Shown here piece after piece: positions 18,326 through 27,212 of a stretch of DNA of 64,000 nucleotides. Where the stretch lies: the NCBI RefSeq assembly GCF_003056725.1, contig NZ_QBKZ01000001.1, positions 535,840-599,839 on the forward strand, written 5' to 3'. This DNA comes from Mangrovicoccus ximenensis (GTDB lineage: Bacteria > Pseudomonadota > Alphaproteobacteria > Rhodobacterales > Rhodobacteraceae). A program made the translations under genes and the position numbers. Under the pieces are notes generated by a model. The model was not told where the DNA came from, did not search any database, and was given only the letters and a program-made list of their open reading frames with translations. Position 1 is the stretch's first letter; each line of letters opens with the position of its first letter.

Positions 18326-18390
18326 TGCGAGGGTCCGAAGCCGCTCGCGCAGCGATCCGGGGGATCGATGGAAGGCGCAAGACGCAGCGG
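18326..18390 (+). repeat. palindromic insert in IS110 copy 2
   Basis: A stretch with GGTCCGAAG and the perfect CGATCC/GGATCG hairpin separates the AIC(E) codons from QRPGMRFVPVK. It restores an open frame after the preceding shift. Confidence 0.5.
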
Positions 18391-18871
18391 CCTGGCATGC
18401 GCTTCGTTCCGGTGAAGAGCGAGGAAACGCAGGGGGCGGCCAGCGCCTTCCGCGTGCGGGAGCTGCTGATCCGGCAGCGCACCCAGGCGATCAACGCGCT
18501 CCGAGGACACCTGGGCGAGTACGGCTGGGTCGTGCCGCAGGGAGCAACCAATGTCCGGCGGCCCGTCGCGATACTGGAGGACAAGGAGTCGGACCTTCCG
18601 GCAACGGCGCGGGCCTCCCTGACGGTCCTGGCCGCAACGCTCGCGCAGCTCGACGGGCAGATCGGCACGCTGGATGCCGAGATTGAACGCCGCGCCCGCA
18701 GGAGCGCCGTCGCCCGCCGCCTCATGACCATTCCGGGCATCGGCCCGCTGATCGCAACGGCTCTGGCCACAGTTTCGCCGCCGCCGGAGATGTTCCGGAA
18801 AGGCCGTGACTTCGCGGCCTGGCTCGGCCTCACGCCAAGGCAGCACTCGACGGGCGGAAATCAGCGGCTCG

Positions 18872-18924
18872 GCGCCACGACGACCCTCTCGGGACATTGC
18901 GTTCCGCAATGCCCTGCCGGGCAG
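18872..18924 (+). repeat. palindromic insert in IS110 copy 2
   Basis: Contains ATTGCG/CGCAAT arms around TTC. It lies between RLGATT and MGERSLRRLLIIG, which are adjacent in uninterrupted relatives. Confidence 0.55.
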
Positions 18925-19083
18925 CGGATGGGCGAGCGCTCGCTGAGGCGGCTGCTGATCATCGGCGCCAACAGCGTCATCATCAAGCGGCACTGCCACG
19001 CCTCGGCGCACCCGGGCACGTGGCTCGCGCGGATGCTGGAGCACAAGCCGCCGACGCTGCTCCGCGTGGCGCTCGCGAACAGC

Positions 19084-19122
19084 GAGCGGTGACGCGCCGC
19101 CGGTCCGAGCGCACCGCGAGCG
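19084..19122 (+). repeat. GGTCCGAG-core palindromic insert at the IS110 C-terminal coding end
   Basis: Arms CGCGCCGC and GCGGCGCG flank a loop with CGGTCCGAGCG (core 19102-19109). It creates an early stop after ALANSER; family sequence RIVWALM resumes directly after it. Confidence 0.65.
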
Positions 19123-19669
19123 GCGCGCATCGTCTGGGCCTTGATGAAGAGCGGAGAGACCTGCCGGGCTCCCGCCACGGCCGCGCAAGCCGTCATCGGC
19201 CGCGAGACGTCGGAGCGGAGGAGGGCTGGGAGCAGCTTGGCGCAACGGTCGTGAGACGGGGTCGGAAAACCAGGGCGCAACAGAGTGCCATCGAGCACGC
19301 GGCGTTGATTTGGACGTTCGGCATTTCTCTCGGACCAATGGCGTTCGATGCCTCACTCCGCGAACACCATGCGGGCCCGCGGCATAGAGAAGGCCGCACC
19401 ATGAGGCCGGATACATGTCAGCACCCGGCACCGCGCCAAAATGCTCCGAAAACCCTCTTGCGCAAGGGGCGGTTATGCATGTTGCGCAAATCAGCTGGCG
19501 ACGGCAGGTCTCCTTTCCCCGGGCACACTTGTCCCTTTGCCACGGTGACCGGGATGCCGAGGGCAGCGAAGCGGTTCATGAATGAGCGGCAAGCGGCATC
19601 GGTCCGGGGCCGATGCCGAACGGACATCAGCCTTCGGCCGAGCAGCTGCACGCAGGTCATTCAATCGCC

Positions 19670-19720
19670 GGGGACATTCAATCGCCGGGGAAAAGGTCCC
19701 CCGGACCTTTTCCCGGTCCG
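19670..19720 (-). repeat. AAAAGGTCC palindrome in IS5 copy 1
   Basis: Arms GGGAAAAGGTCC and GGACCTTTTCCC around CCC at about 19686-19716, preceded by a tandem duplication of about 17 bases beginning CATTCAATCGCCGGGG. The same palindrome sits at the same place in the 60.36-kb copy. Confidence 0.7.
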
Positions 19721-19882
19721 GCACATCTCTCCATCCTGCCGCGGCGGCGGTAGCCGCTCCGGTTCCGCCAGAGCGCCCGGCCCAGATGCTTCGAGGTTCT
19801 CAGGATCCCGTTGCGCGCCCGGGCTCCCGCCGTGTCCGGCTGCCATGGCCTCGCGTTGCTGCGGGCCAGGAGTGAGTATCCG

Positions 19883-20791
19883 TCATGCGCAAGTGGCTTT
19901 TGGGGTCCACAACCTGTCGGCCTTGACCAGCGCGTTGGCGGTGAGCATGAGCTTTCTCATGAGCGCAACGATGGCAACCTTTGCGGGTGTCCCGGCCTCT
20001 CGGAGCTGGGCGTGCTTGACCTTGAGATCGGGGTTGAAGCGCATTGCGAGGAGTGCGGGCCTGCAGAGCGCATCGCGCAACGGCTTGCGGCCGCCGCTGA
20101 TGAAGGACCTGCCTGTCCACTGGCCGGATTCTCGGCTGAAGGGGGCGAGCCCTGCGAGGCTTGCGGCCTGCTTGCTGTCGAACCTCCCGATTTCGGGCAG
20201 GAAGGCCGGGATCAGCGCCGTGGCGACGGGGCCGATGCCGGGAATGGAGCACAGGATTTCGCGGGCGCGTGCCATGGCACCGTCTTCGGCGGCCAGCCTG
20301 GCAAGCCCGGCATCCAGCTCCGCAATCTGGCGCTTCACCAGAGCGTGGATCTGGACGTGGCCGCGGTTGCGCAGCCTGGTCCGCCCGGTGGCCAGGGCGC
20401 GGCGGGCAACCTGCAACTTCTCGAGAACCTGCAGGTCCGGCGATACGGGCACATCGGGTTCCAAGGCCAAGGCTGCGCCCATGCGGGCCAGAATGCGCGC
20501 ATCCGCGGCATCGGTCTTGGCTTGCGCACCGCAAGCCTCGGCGAAGCGCCGGGCCTGCAAGGGGTTGACCTTCACCAGTGGAAACTTGCCCGAAAGCGCC
20601 GCCTCGAAGGCCCGGTGATGCGGGCCGGTGGGCTCGAAGACGATGCAGGCCACCCGTGCCTTGCCCAGCCATCGGATCAGCGCCCGGAAACCACGGGACG
20701 TGTGCCCGAACGGCTTCGCCGCGCCCTCCCCGAGGCGGAAAGCATCGGGACGGGATTTCGAGATATCGATGCCGATGGCATGATTCGTCAT
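19883..20791 (-). CDS. IS110-family transposase, apparently intact
   Basis: About 302 residues from GIDISKSRPDAFRLG through FEPTGPHHRAFEAAL, KTDAADARILARMGA, CSIPGIGPVATALIPAF and SLAGLAPFSRESGQ to the end, a full-length IS110 DEDD transposase/recombinase. ATG 20791 is chosen because the family starts just before GIDISK. The element is inserted inside IS5 copy 1. Unlike the neighbouring IS110 copies it has no palindromic interruption, so it is probably a more recent arrival and possibly active. Confidence 0.85.
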   Translation of the reverse strand: MTNHAIGIDISKSRPDAFRLGEGAAKPFGHTSRGFRALIRWLGKARVACIVFEPTGPHHRAFEAALSGKFPLVKVNPLQARRFAEACGAQAKTDAADARILARMGAALALEPDVPVSPDLQVLEKLQVARRALATGRTRLRNRGHVQIHALVKRQIAELDAGLARLAAEDGAMARAREILCSIPGIGPVATALIPAFLPEIGRFDSKQAASLAGLAPFSRESGQWTGRSFISGGRKPLRDALCRPALLAMRFNPDLKVKHAQLREAGTPAKVAIVALMRKLMLTANALVKADRLWTPKATCA

Positions 20792-21129
20792 TTTCGCCAG
20801 TCCTATCCTTGTCATGCCCGGCGCAAACACGCGCAGCCCCTCCCGCGACGTTGCTCCGCAACGCGCTGCTGGGCGGCAGTGCAGGCCCATGGTGAAGACG
20901 GCGGCCGGCCCTGCTCACTCGCGGTACGGTCGACCCAGGAGGATACGATCCGACCGCCGCCGTCTGTTTCCCGCCATGCATGGCGGGAAACAGACGGCCC
21001 CGAACATGAACGACGGACCCGGAAACTCATGATACAAGGGCGTGACTGCCACTGGTCCGAAGGAAGGCCCGAACGCCGGCGGCGTCGCGGGCAGCGATGG
21101 CGTCATGGCAAGCGCGGGTGTCATAGGCG

Positions 21130-21172
21130 TCGCCAGCGGTGCTCGGACCAGTGGCGCATCCGCTGGAAACTC
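21130..21172 (-). repeat. GGTCCGAG-core palindromic insert in IS5 copy 1
   Basis: On the minus strand, arms CCAGCGG and CCGCTGG flank a loop with ACTGGTCCGAGCA. The uninterrupted IS5 copy near 60.59 kb reads straight through TVTADGAYDTRACHDA at this position. Confidence 0.7.
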
Positions 21173-21232
21173 GGCCGTGACGGTGGCGATCACCTCCTCC
21201 GACGGGATCTGGGCAAGCAGGTCCGGCAGCAT

Positions 21233-21275
21233 CCCTCGCCGGTTCGCCCGGACCGGTGGCGCTCACCGGCTCGAC
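21233..21275 (-). repeat. GGTCCGGG-core palindromic insert in IS5 copy 1
   Basis: On the minus strand, arms GCCGGT and ACCGGC enclose GCGCCACCGGTCCGGGCG. The 60.66-kb copy is uninterrupted here (SNVGDAPMLPELL). Confidence 0.7.
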
Positions 21276-21358
21276 ATCGCCGACATTGCCGGAGGTAACC
21301 TCGACCACCCGGATCTCCAATGTTTGCCCGTCGATCCCGAGGTGGATCTTGCGCAATG

Positions 21359-21402
21359 AGCGGGCCGCGCCACCGGTCCGAGCGGCACCGCGAACGCGCC
21401 GT
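21359..21402 (+). repeat. GGTCCGAG-core insert at the KRR^RKIH site of IS5 copy 1
   Basis: Contains GCGCCACCGGTCCGAGCGGC followed by a CGCGAACGCGCC stretch, nearly the same string as at 17497-17530. The other IS5 copy carries a different GGTCCGAG palindrome at exactly this codon (60751-60794). Confidence 0.65.
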
Positions 21403-21429
21403 TTCGAGCCGTCATGCTTGCGGCTGTGC

Positions 21430-21670
21430 CGTGCTGCGCGCTTTCGCGGTCGGCCAGGTCCGCGGTCTCGGCCTGCTGCCGACGGATTGCCTCTGCTGAG
21501 CCCGCGGCGGCAAGGTCGAGCTGCCAGCCTGCCAGCTGCGGCGGCGCAACGCCGCGTTTCCGGGCAAAGCTCGTCTGCGTGGCGCCCGGCTCGGACAGGC
21601 CCGCGACGGCCTGCTCCCTGACCCAGGAGGTGAACTGTCGGCGGGGTCGTCTGCTCGTCGTGGTGCCTTT
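21430..21670 (-). pseudogene. IS3-family OrfA fragment
   Basis: A minus-strand frame reads REQAVAGLSEPGATQTSFAR, GVAPPQLAGWQLDLAAAG and SAEAIRRQQAE, the helix-turn-helix start of IS3-type OrfA. Both ends are ragged and no OrfB follows. Confidence 0.55.
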
Positions 21671-21909
21671 CCCCGAGAGCAATTGAACTCCTGGTCCCGG
21701 TTCCGGGGGCAAGGTCACGGTCGTTTGGGCGCGATCAAAGGACATGCTGTCCTGCCTGTTTGGCAGGAACTTGCCGGGTTTCGGCGGTTTGCCCTTGCAA
21801 AGTGGCCACCCGCCACGGGAGACAGGAAGGGAACGGAAAGGGATCTGCAGCCCGCGCTCACGCGCGGACGGTCGATCCCGGGACGCTAGCCCGGGGGAGG
21901 AGGGCTTCC

Positions 21910-23598
21910 ATGTCCGAGGGGAAAGAACCTGCAGCCGCGGGACCGGCCTGCGGCACTGCCTCACCCGAGGATGCAGGCTGGTGGCGCGGAGCGGCCATCT
22001 ACGAGGTCTATGTCCGCAGCTTCCTTGACAGCGACGGCGACGGAATCGGCGATCTCGGCGGCGTGGCGCAGAAGCTCGACTACATTGCCGACCTTGGGGT
22101 CGATGCGGTTTGGCTATCGCCCTTCTACAAGTCGCCGCAGAAGGATTTCGGATACGATGTATCGGACTTCCACCTGGTCGATCCTTCGGCGGGGACGATG
22201 GAAGACTTCATGACCGTGCTGGACGGGGTGCACGCGCGCGGCATGAAGCTCCTGCTCGATTTCGTGCCCGGCCATACCTCAGACGAGCATCCTTGGTTCC
22301 TGGAAAGCCGAGAGAGCCGGGACAACGCCAAGTCCGACTGGTATGTCTGGGCAGACAAGGCGCCGGATGGAGGTCCGCCCAGCAACTGGCTCAGCTCTTT
22401 CGGCGGTTCGGCATGGCAATGGGAGCCGCGCCGCGGCCAGTACTACTACCATCCGTTCCTGCCTTGCCAGCCTGCGCTGAACCTGCTCCGGCCCGAGGTT
22501 CTTCGCCACGTCACCGCCCAGATGGGATACTGGGCTGATCTGGGCGTCGACGGATTCCGGCTGGATGCGGTGCAATGCCTGGGCCATGATCCGGATTTCC
22601 GTTCGAATCCGCCGCTCGGCCAGGCGGACCATCGGATTCTGATCGGCGGCGGCCGCGGCAATCCCTTCGGCGACCAGTGGCATGTCTTCGACCGCAACGC
22701 CCATGGCACGGCGGAGGTGCTGGCACATCTGCGGGACTTCGCCGAACGCAGCGGCTGCATTCTGATCGGCGAACTCGCGGATGTGGATTCCTCGGCCATA
22801 GCAAGGGACTATGCCAACGAGGGGCGCAATCTCCATGCGGTCTATGATTTCGACCTGATCAACTGCAAGGCGGAGACCGAGGCCCTCAACGCCATGCTGG
22901 AAAAGCGGGCCGGCCTGCTCGAGGATGCCTGGCTGATGAATGTATTCACCAATCACGACAGCCGCCGCTCGGTGTCGAACCTGACCCGCTTCGCCTCGCT
23001 GGACAACCGCGCAGAGGCGGCGAAGATGCTGATCTTCCTGCAGATGACGCTGCGGGGCGGATGCGCCGTCTTCCAGGGCGAGGAGCTGGGGCTGCCGCAT
23101 CCCGTGCTGACCTGGGAGGACATCCTCGATCCCTGGGCCAAAGCCTTCTGGCCGGTCTTCGACGGAAGAGACGGCGCACGCACGCCCTTTCCGTGGAGCG
23201 ACGGCCCGAATGCGGGCTTTAGCACGGCCGAGCGCACATGGCTGCCGGTCCCGCCTGAGCATCTGCGCCTCAATGCAGCTGCTCAGGCCGAAGATCCGGA
23301 TTCGGTGCTGTCCTTTTTCCGCGGCTTCTCCCGCTGGCGGCGCGGGCAATCCATCCTCAGGACCGGCCGGATGGAGATGGGCCGCCGCGACAGAGCGCCG
23401 CTGATCTCGTGGTCGCGCCTCGCCGGCGACACGATCTGGCGCGCGGCGGTCAATTTCAGCGAGGACCAGGCCTTCTTCGCCCTGCCGGAGAGCGCGCAGG
23501 CCATCAATGCGCCGGGCTGTGCCAGCGAGGTCACACGGCATGGCATCGCCTTGGACCCGTTCGGTCGGGCGCTGGTACGCTGGCCCAAGAGGGCATGA
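21910..23598 (+). CDS. GH13 alpha-glucosidase/alpha-amylase family enzyme
   Basis: 562 residues, full length for an alpha-glucosidase or oligo-1,6-glucosidase. Motifs in order: YEVYVRSFLDSDGDGIGDL, DAVWLSPFYKSP, LLLDFVPGHTSDEHPWF (region I), GVDGFRLDAV (region II, catalytic Asp), ILIGELAD (region III, Glu) and FTNHDSRR (region IV). It hydrolyses alpha-glucosides in the cytoplasm. ATG 21910 has GGAGGAGGG upstream. It is the only non-transposon gene that looks intact in the IS region and may be cargo or a remnant of the original locus. Confidence 0.88.
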   Translation: MSEGKEPAAAGPACGTASPEDAGWWRGAAIYEVYVRSFLDSDGDGIGDLGGVAQKLDYIADLGVDAVWLSPFYKSPQKDFGYDVSDFHLVDPSAGTMEDFMTVLDGVHARGMKLLLDFVPGHTSDEHPWFLESRESRDNAKSDWYVWADKAPDGGPPSNWLSSFGGSAWQWEPRRGQYYYHPFLPCQPALNLLRPEVLRHVTAQMGYWADLGVDGFRLDAVQCLGHDPDFRSNPPLGQADHRILIGGGRGNPFGDQWHVFDRNAHGTAEVLAHLRDFAERSGCILIGELADVDSSAIARDYANEGRNLHAVYDFDLINCKAETEALNAMLEKRAGLLEDAWLMNVFTNHDSRRSVSNLTRFASLDNRAEAAKMLIFLQMTLRGGCAVFQGEELGLPHPVLTWEDILDPWAKAFWPVFDGRDGARTPFPWSDGPNAGFSTAERTWLPVPPEHLRLNAAAQAEDPDSVLSFFRGFSRWRRGQSILRTGRMEMGRRDRAPLISWSRLAGDTIWRAAVNFSEDQAFFALPESAQAINAPGCASEVTRHGIALDPFGRALVRWPKRA

Positions 23599-23974
23599 CA
23601 GCGGGCCCCTCAGCGGCCGTCGATAGTGTCCGTCAAGCTGGCGTACTTTCCCGGATAGCCTGAGGTCATGGTCAGGCGGCCTTCGTGGCCATGCCGAGAA
23701 TGGGGTCGATCTCCTCCTCGCCGATCTGGACGAAAGCCTCGACCATCATGTAGCGGCTCGCCGTCTGCCATTCATCATTTTGCCCGAACAGGACGGCGCC
23801 GATGAGGCGCGTGATGGAGGCCTCGTTCGGGAGCTGGGAGGATCAGAAATCCTTCCGGGGAAGGATTTCCCGGCCGACGCCCACGGCGCCGACCCGGCGC
23901 TTCATCTCTTTGTTCAACCTTTCCATGGGGTTGGCAGAGTGCAGCCTGGTGCGGTGCTGGCGGGGAGTTCGCGC

Positions 23975-24037
23975 CGGTCCGCGAAGCGGCGAACCGTCCG
24001 GCGGACGGTCCGAGGCAAGACCGGGCGGCGCCCCATG
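23975..24037 (-). repeat. palindromic insert in IS256 remnant
   Basis: GAACCGTCCG and CGGACGGTCC pair at 23991-24011, with flanking GGACCGGCGCG/GGCGCC sequence. It separates DVLA-x-M from FPAQHRTRLHS, which are nearly adjacent in the family. Confidence 0.6.
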
Positions 24038-24124
24038 CAGGCAAGGACATCATGCTCGCCGGCATCCACCAGGTCCGCCAGTTTCGGCCATCCGGACCGC
24101 AGCTGCTCCGCCACCTTGCGCATT

Positions 24125-24149
24125 CGCCATTGCCCCCGGACCAATGGCG
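24125..24149 (-). repeat. CGCCATTG/CAATGGCG palindrome replacing IS256 codons
   Basis: Arms CGCCATTG and CAATGGCG are perfect around a 9-base loop that reads GTCCGGGGG on the minus strand. It replaces roughly 20 codons expected between VVAAA and the RKVAEQL-like segment. Confidence 0.65.
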
Positions 24150-24588
24150 AGCGGCCGCGACGACGGTGTGCTGGCCGCGCGAGACATGGGCCAGGGCGTT
24201 GCGCATCCAGCGGAGTGAGACAGTGGCCGCCATCGCTCCGGGACCGCTGCCGGACGCAGCGCTGCCAGGTTGCCCCGAAGACCCGCGCGATCGCGGCCTC
24301 CAGGCCGGCATGGGCGTCGCTGATCACCATCCTGATCCCATCCAGGCCGCGGGCCTTGAGCGTGCGGAGGAGTGAACGGGAACCGTGGCGCCAGTGGCGC
24401 CGCGAAAGTCCCCTGAACGGTCCGGAAGGTCTCGGACTCCGAGGGTCCCAGTCCCAGGCCGATGATCTCGCGCCGCCCCTCGGTATTCGCGGCGACGGCG
24501 GTCATGGCCGCGACGGGAACGATCCGGCCGCCCTGGCGGACTTTCAGGTAGGTGGCATCGAGCCAGAGTGAGCCGGCTGGTCGCCACC

Positions 24589-24643
24589 GGTTCGGGACCG
24601 TCGGCGATCGAGTCACTCGCCGGTGGGCGGACGGTTCCGAACC
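24589..24643 (+). repeat. large cruciform-like palindrome in IS256 remnant
   Basis: Arms GGTTCGGGACCGTC (24589-24602) and GACGGTTCCGAACC (24630-24643) pair at 13 of 14 positions. An inner GGCGA/TCGCC hairpin fills the loop. It precedes the SLWLDATYLK codons on the minus strand. Confidence 0.6.
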
Positions 24644-24694
24644 TCGTTCGCGCGCTCGTCATTCGCCAATGCCACTCGCAGTTGCCCATCGCGG

Positions 24695-24720
24695 CGCCAT
24701 CGGTCCGATTCCGATGGGCG
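24695..24720 (+). repeat. CGCCATCGG palindrome in IS256 remnant
   Basis: Arms CGCCATCGG and CCGATGGGCG around TCCGATT. The same arms recur at 62905-62960. Confidence 0.6.
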
Positions 24721-24844
24721 ACGGCGCTGATCGGCTCATTCCTTGCAAAGCTTGGACACCGTGCTCTTGGAGATGCCGGACAGGCCCATCGCCTGCACCA
24801 GCTCGTTGGCGCGACGTGTCGAGACGCCGCCGATCCAGGCCTCC

Positions 24845-24893
24845 CGGAACGAGCCATGTCGCGCCATTGGTCCGAGCGGCAATGGCGGGTGCC
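24845..24893 (+). repeat. inverted copy of the IS256 gene start inserted in IS256
   Basis: Arms CGCCATTG (24862-24869) and CAATGGCG (24880-24887) around GTCCGAGCGG. With its flanks (GGAACGAGCCATGTCG...) the insert differs at only a few positions from the first codons and ribosome site of the same transposase at 25270-25318, but in the opposite orientation. Confidence 0.65.
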
Positions 24894-25184
24894 ACCAGCG
24901 CTTGCTCCGAGGTTTTGCGGGCCTCGGGGACGCCCGGGAAACAGCCGCCCTGGCGCAGCTTCGTCACCCGCAGGTTCAGCGTCCCGAGGCGGGTGCCGAG
25001 CGACCGGTCGCGGCAGCCGCTCGCGGCGAATGCATGCATTCGCCTGTCGGCAACGGTTGCGCCAGGCCGTACATTCGCCGCTGCGCTCATGGCGGCAGGC
25101 GCCGATCGGCCTTCGACATCGGCCTCCATGATCAGCTGAAGCACGGCCTCGGCGATGCTGCGATGCTTCGCAGCAAGTCGCCGG

Positions 25185-25211
25185 TCGCCAGCAGTCTCGG
25201 ACCGGTGGCGA
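25185..25211 (-). repeat. GGTCCGAG-core palindrome in IS256 remnant
   Basis: TCGCCA and TGGCGA arms around a loop with CCGGTCCGAGACTGC on the minus strand, inserted between the MAKHES- and GDLLRSIAE-type codons. Confidence 0.6.
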
Positions 25212-25307
25212 CAGGCTGGCTCACTCGTGCTTGGCCATGAGCTCGGACAGCTCCATGTGCGTTTGGGTCATCATTCGCCATTGTCGCTCGGACAAATGGC
25301 GCGACAT

Positions 25308-25826
25308 GGCTCGTTCCTCTGTGGCCTGCGGTTGACGTCGCCAAACTCCACCTCGACCATGCACCTCAGTGACCACCCGGGATCACACCGTCGACGGCGC
25401 TGAAATTACACCACGTGCTCGGACACTATCCGCCCGCGGAGACGCCGCGCAGGTAGAGCACCGGCAGCAGCGCATCCAGGCTGCGCGACCGGCGGGCCCA
25501 TCGCGGCAGGATGCTCGAGCCGAACCGGATCTTCCTGTCCTCGGGCACACCGGCCGCCCGGTCGCGGACCTTCTGGCGCTGCACCGGGATCGACACGCTG
25601 GCGGCCGTCCGGCACCCGCCACGATACGCCGCCTTCTCAGGCCCCATCACCAAATTTCCGCCATAGCTCGCGCCGCTTGAACGGAGCCAATTTCACATGC
25701 CCGGAGCACGCCGCTCGGCATTTTCCACCACATTCGCGACACGACCTTATTGCGCGTTTCGCGGGCACAGCGGCCACGACCGTTTCCAAGCGTTGAGCTT
25801 TGCAGTGTATTCAGTCCACAGACCGC
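25308..25826. other. IS-border debris without a supported gene
   Basis: About 520 bases between the IS256 remnant and the next IS256-type element. Frames on both strands are Arg/Pro-rich and match nothing I recognise. Probably residues of further IS ends. Confidence 0.35.
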
Positions 25827-27212
25827 GAGTAACGCGCGAAAGTTGGTGATGCCCTGAGGGGCGGCATATCATGGCGGTGTCGACGCGCCGTCAATTCTCT
25901 GCTGAGAAAGGGATATGCCACATGTCGGAGACTACCATCAGCACGCTGCCCGATCCATCGGGGTTGTCGCCAGATCCGTTGACGGACCTTATCCGCGATG
26001 GTGCGCGCAAGCTGATCGAGCAGGCGGTCGAGGCGGAGCTGGCCGCACTGCTTGCGGCATTCGCCGAAGACAAGCTCGAAGACGGTCGGGCCAGGCTGGT
26101 GCGGCACGGACATCTGCCGGAGCGCGAGATCCTGACCGGGGTCGGTCCGGTCGCCGTGAAAGTCCCGCGCGTGCGGGACCTCAAGCCAGGCGAGGACAAG
26201 ATCACCTTCACGCCCAGCCTCCTGCCACGGTACCTGCGCAAGGCCAAATCGGTGGGGGAGCTGTTGCCCTGGCTCTCCCTCAAGGGCGTGTCCACGGGCG
26301 ATTTCAGCGAAGCGCTTTCAGCGCTTCTAGGGCCCGGCGCCAAGGGCCTGTCGGCCAAGACGATCACGCGGCTCAAGGCGGACTGGTGGAGCGAGCACGA
26401 AGCCTGGGAGAAGCGTGACCTCGGCACCCGGCGGTTTCTCTGCATCTGGGCCGATGGCGTCTACTTCAAGCCGAGTATGTCCGAAGATAAACGAATATAA
26501 ACAATGTGTTCTGGTGATTGTCGGCGCCGACGAATACGGCCGCAAGGAGCTTCTGGCCATGACCGACGGCTTCCGAGAAAGCGCCGGGAACTGGCGCGCC
26601 GTTCTGCTCGATCTCCGGCGGCGCGGCTTGAAACAGGATCCGAAACTCGCCATCGGCGACGGCGCCCTGAAATTCTGGACCGCGCTGCGCGAGGTGTTCC
26701 CCACGACACGGGAACAAAGATGTTGGGTCCACAAGACCATGAATGTGCTGAACGCGCTGCCCAAGTCGGTACAGCAGAAGGCCAAGGCGCACCTGCACGA
26801 CATCTGGCAGGCCGGGACACGCGCCGAGGCCGAGCAACCATTCGATCGCTTCGTCGGAACCTACGGCGTGAAATGGGACAAAGCGGTGGCCAAGCTGGTC
26901 AAGGACCGCGACGTGCTGCTGACCTTCTACGATTATCCTGCCGAACACTGGAAACACATCCGGACATCAAACCCGATCGAGAGCACTTTCGCCACCGTCC
27001 GGCACCGCACCCGGCGCACCAAGGGCTTCCTCAGCCGCAAGACAGGCCTCGCCATGGCCTTCCGGCTCATGATGTCGGCACAGGCGAAAGGGCGAAAGCT
27101 CGACGGCCGGAACCGTCTGCCGGAGATCATCGAAGGGGGTGAATTCCGCGACGGCGTCCGCCACCTTCAAACCGCCGCCTGATCAAGCGTCACCAACTTT
27201 CGCGCATATCTC
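25827..27212 (+). mobile_element. IS256-family insertion sequence with terminal inverted repeats
   Basis: The left end (25827-25853, GCGCGAAAGTTGGTGATGCC) and right end (27187-27212, its near-complement GCGTCACCAACTTTCGCGC) form imperfect terminal repeats of about 26 bp around a single transposase gene, total about 1.39 kb. No clear target duplication is visible at the flanks. Confidence 0.8.
25922..27182 (+). pseudogene. IS256-family transposase with one small frameshifting insertion
   Basis: About 420 codons from MSETTISTLP to the C-terminus, including LLPWLSLKGVSTGDFSEALS, FLCIWADGVYFKP (first catalytic Asp), VLVIVGADEYGRKELLA, QRCWVHKTMNVLNALP (second Asp region) and SNPIESTFATVRHRTRRTKG (Glu region). 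It is broken near 26490 only by a partial duplication of ATAAAC with 10 extra bases, giving a stop after SEDK. Removing those bases would restore an intact protein. No palindromic inserts. Confidence 0.8.

Larger units (their letters stand above)
17952..19254 (+). pseudogene. second IS110-family transposase, interrupted by palindromic inserts
   Basis: The ATG at 17952 follows an AGGAGG. After MSEIVTVGLD the sequence is interrupted, then resumes as KNAVQVHGAGA, EFFAKLPPCLVAMEACGGAH, MRFVPVKSEETQ, RRLMTIPGIGPLIATALA, FAAWLGLTPRQHSTGG, RSLRRLLIIGANSVI and RIVWALMKSGET. It is a distinct IS110 subgroup from the 16.4-kb copy. At least five short inserts break it: near 17979-18020, 18245-18300, 18326-18390, 18872-18924 and 19084-19122. 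Confidence 0.8.
19490..21402 (-). pseudogene. IS5-family transposase copy 1, split by an IS110 element
   Basis: The C-terminal part (19490-19870) and N-terminal part (about 20925-21402) of one IS5-type transposase flank an intact IS110. Motifs such as RKIHLGID, LEIRVVEVTSGNVGD, DTRACHDAIAA and the end LNRF-ALGIPVT are recognisable. The left end, TTGCGCAAATCAGCTG near 19484, is shared with the copy at 60.17 kb. Four palindromic inserts interrupt it (19670-19720, 21130-21172, 21233-21275, 21359-21402). Confidence 0.75.
23672..25307 (-). pseudogene. IS256-family transposase, many palindromic replacements
   Basis: The start (ATG 25307, SRHLSERQWRMMTQTHMEL) and end (MMVEAFVQIGEEEIDPILG...ATKAA) and long pieces such as LWLDATYLKVRQGGRIVPVAA, TEGRREIIGLGLGPSE, ISDAHAGLEAAIARVFGATWQRC and HRTRLHSANPMERLN identify an IS256 mutator-type transposase with a DDE catalytic site. 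Between these pieces, short palindromes are inserted or have replaced codons at seven or more places, so no full product can be made. Confidence 0.8.

Noticed and set aside
15840..25400. A CRISPR array in the repeat-rich region
   Set aside because: The repeats are irregularly spaced, differ in arm sequence, and lie inside transposase genes; no regular spacers or cas genes.
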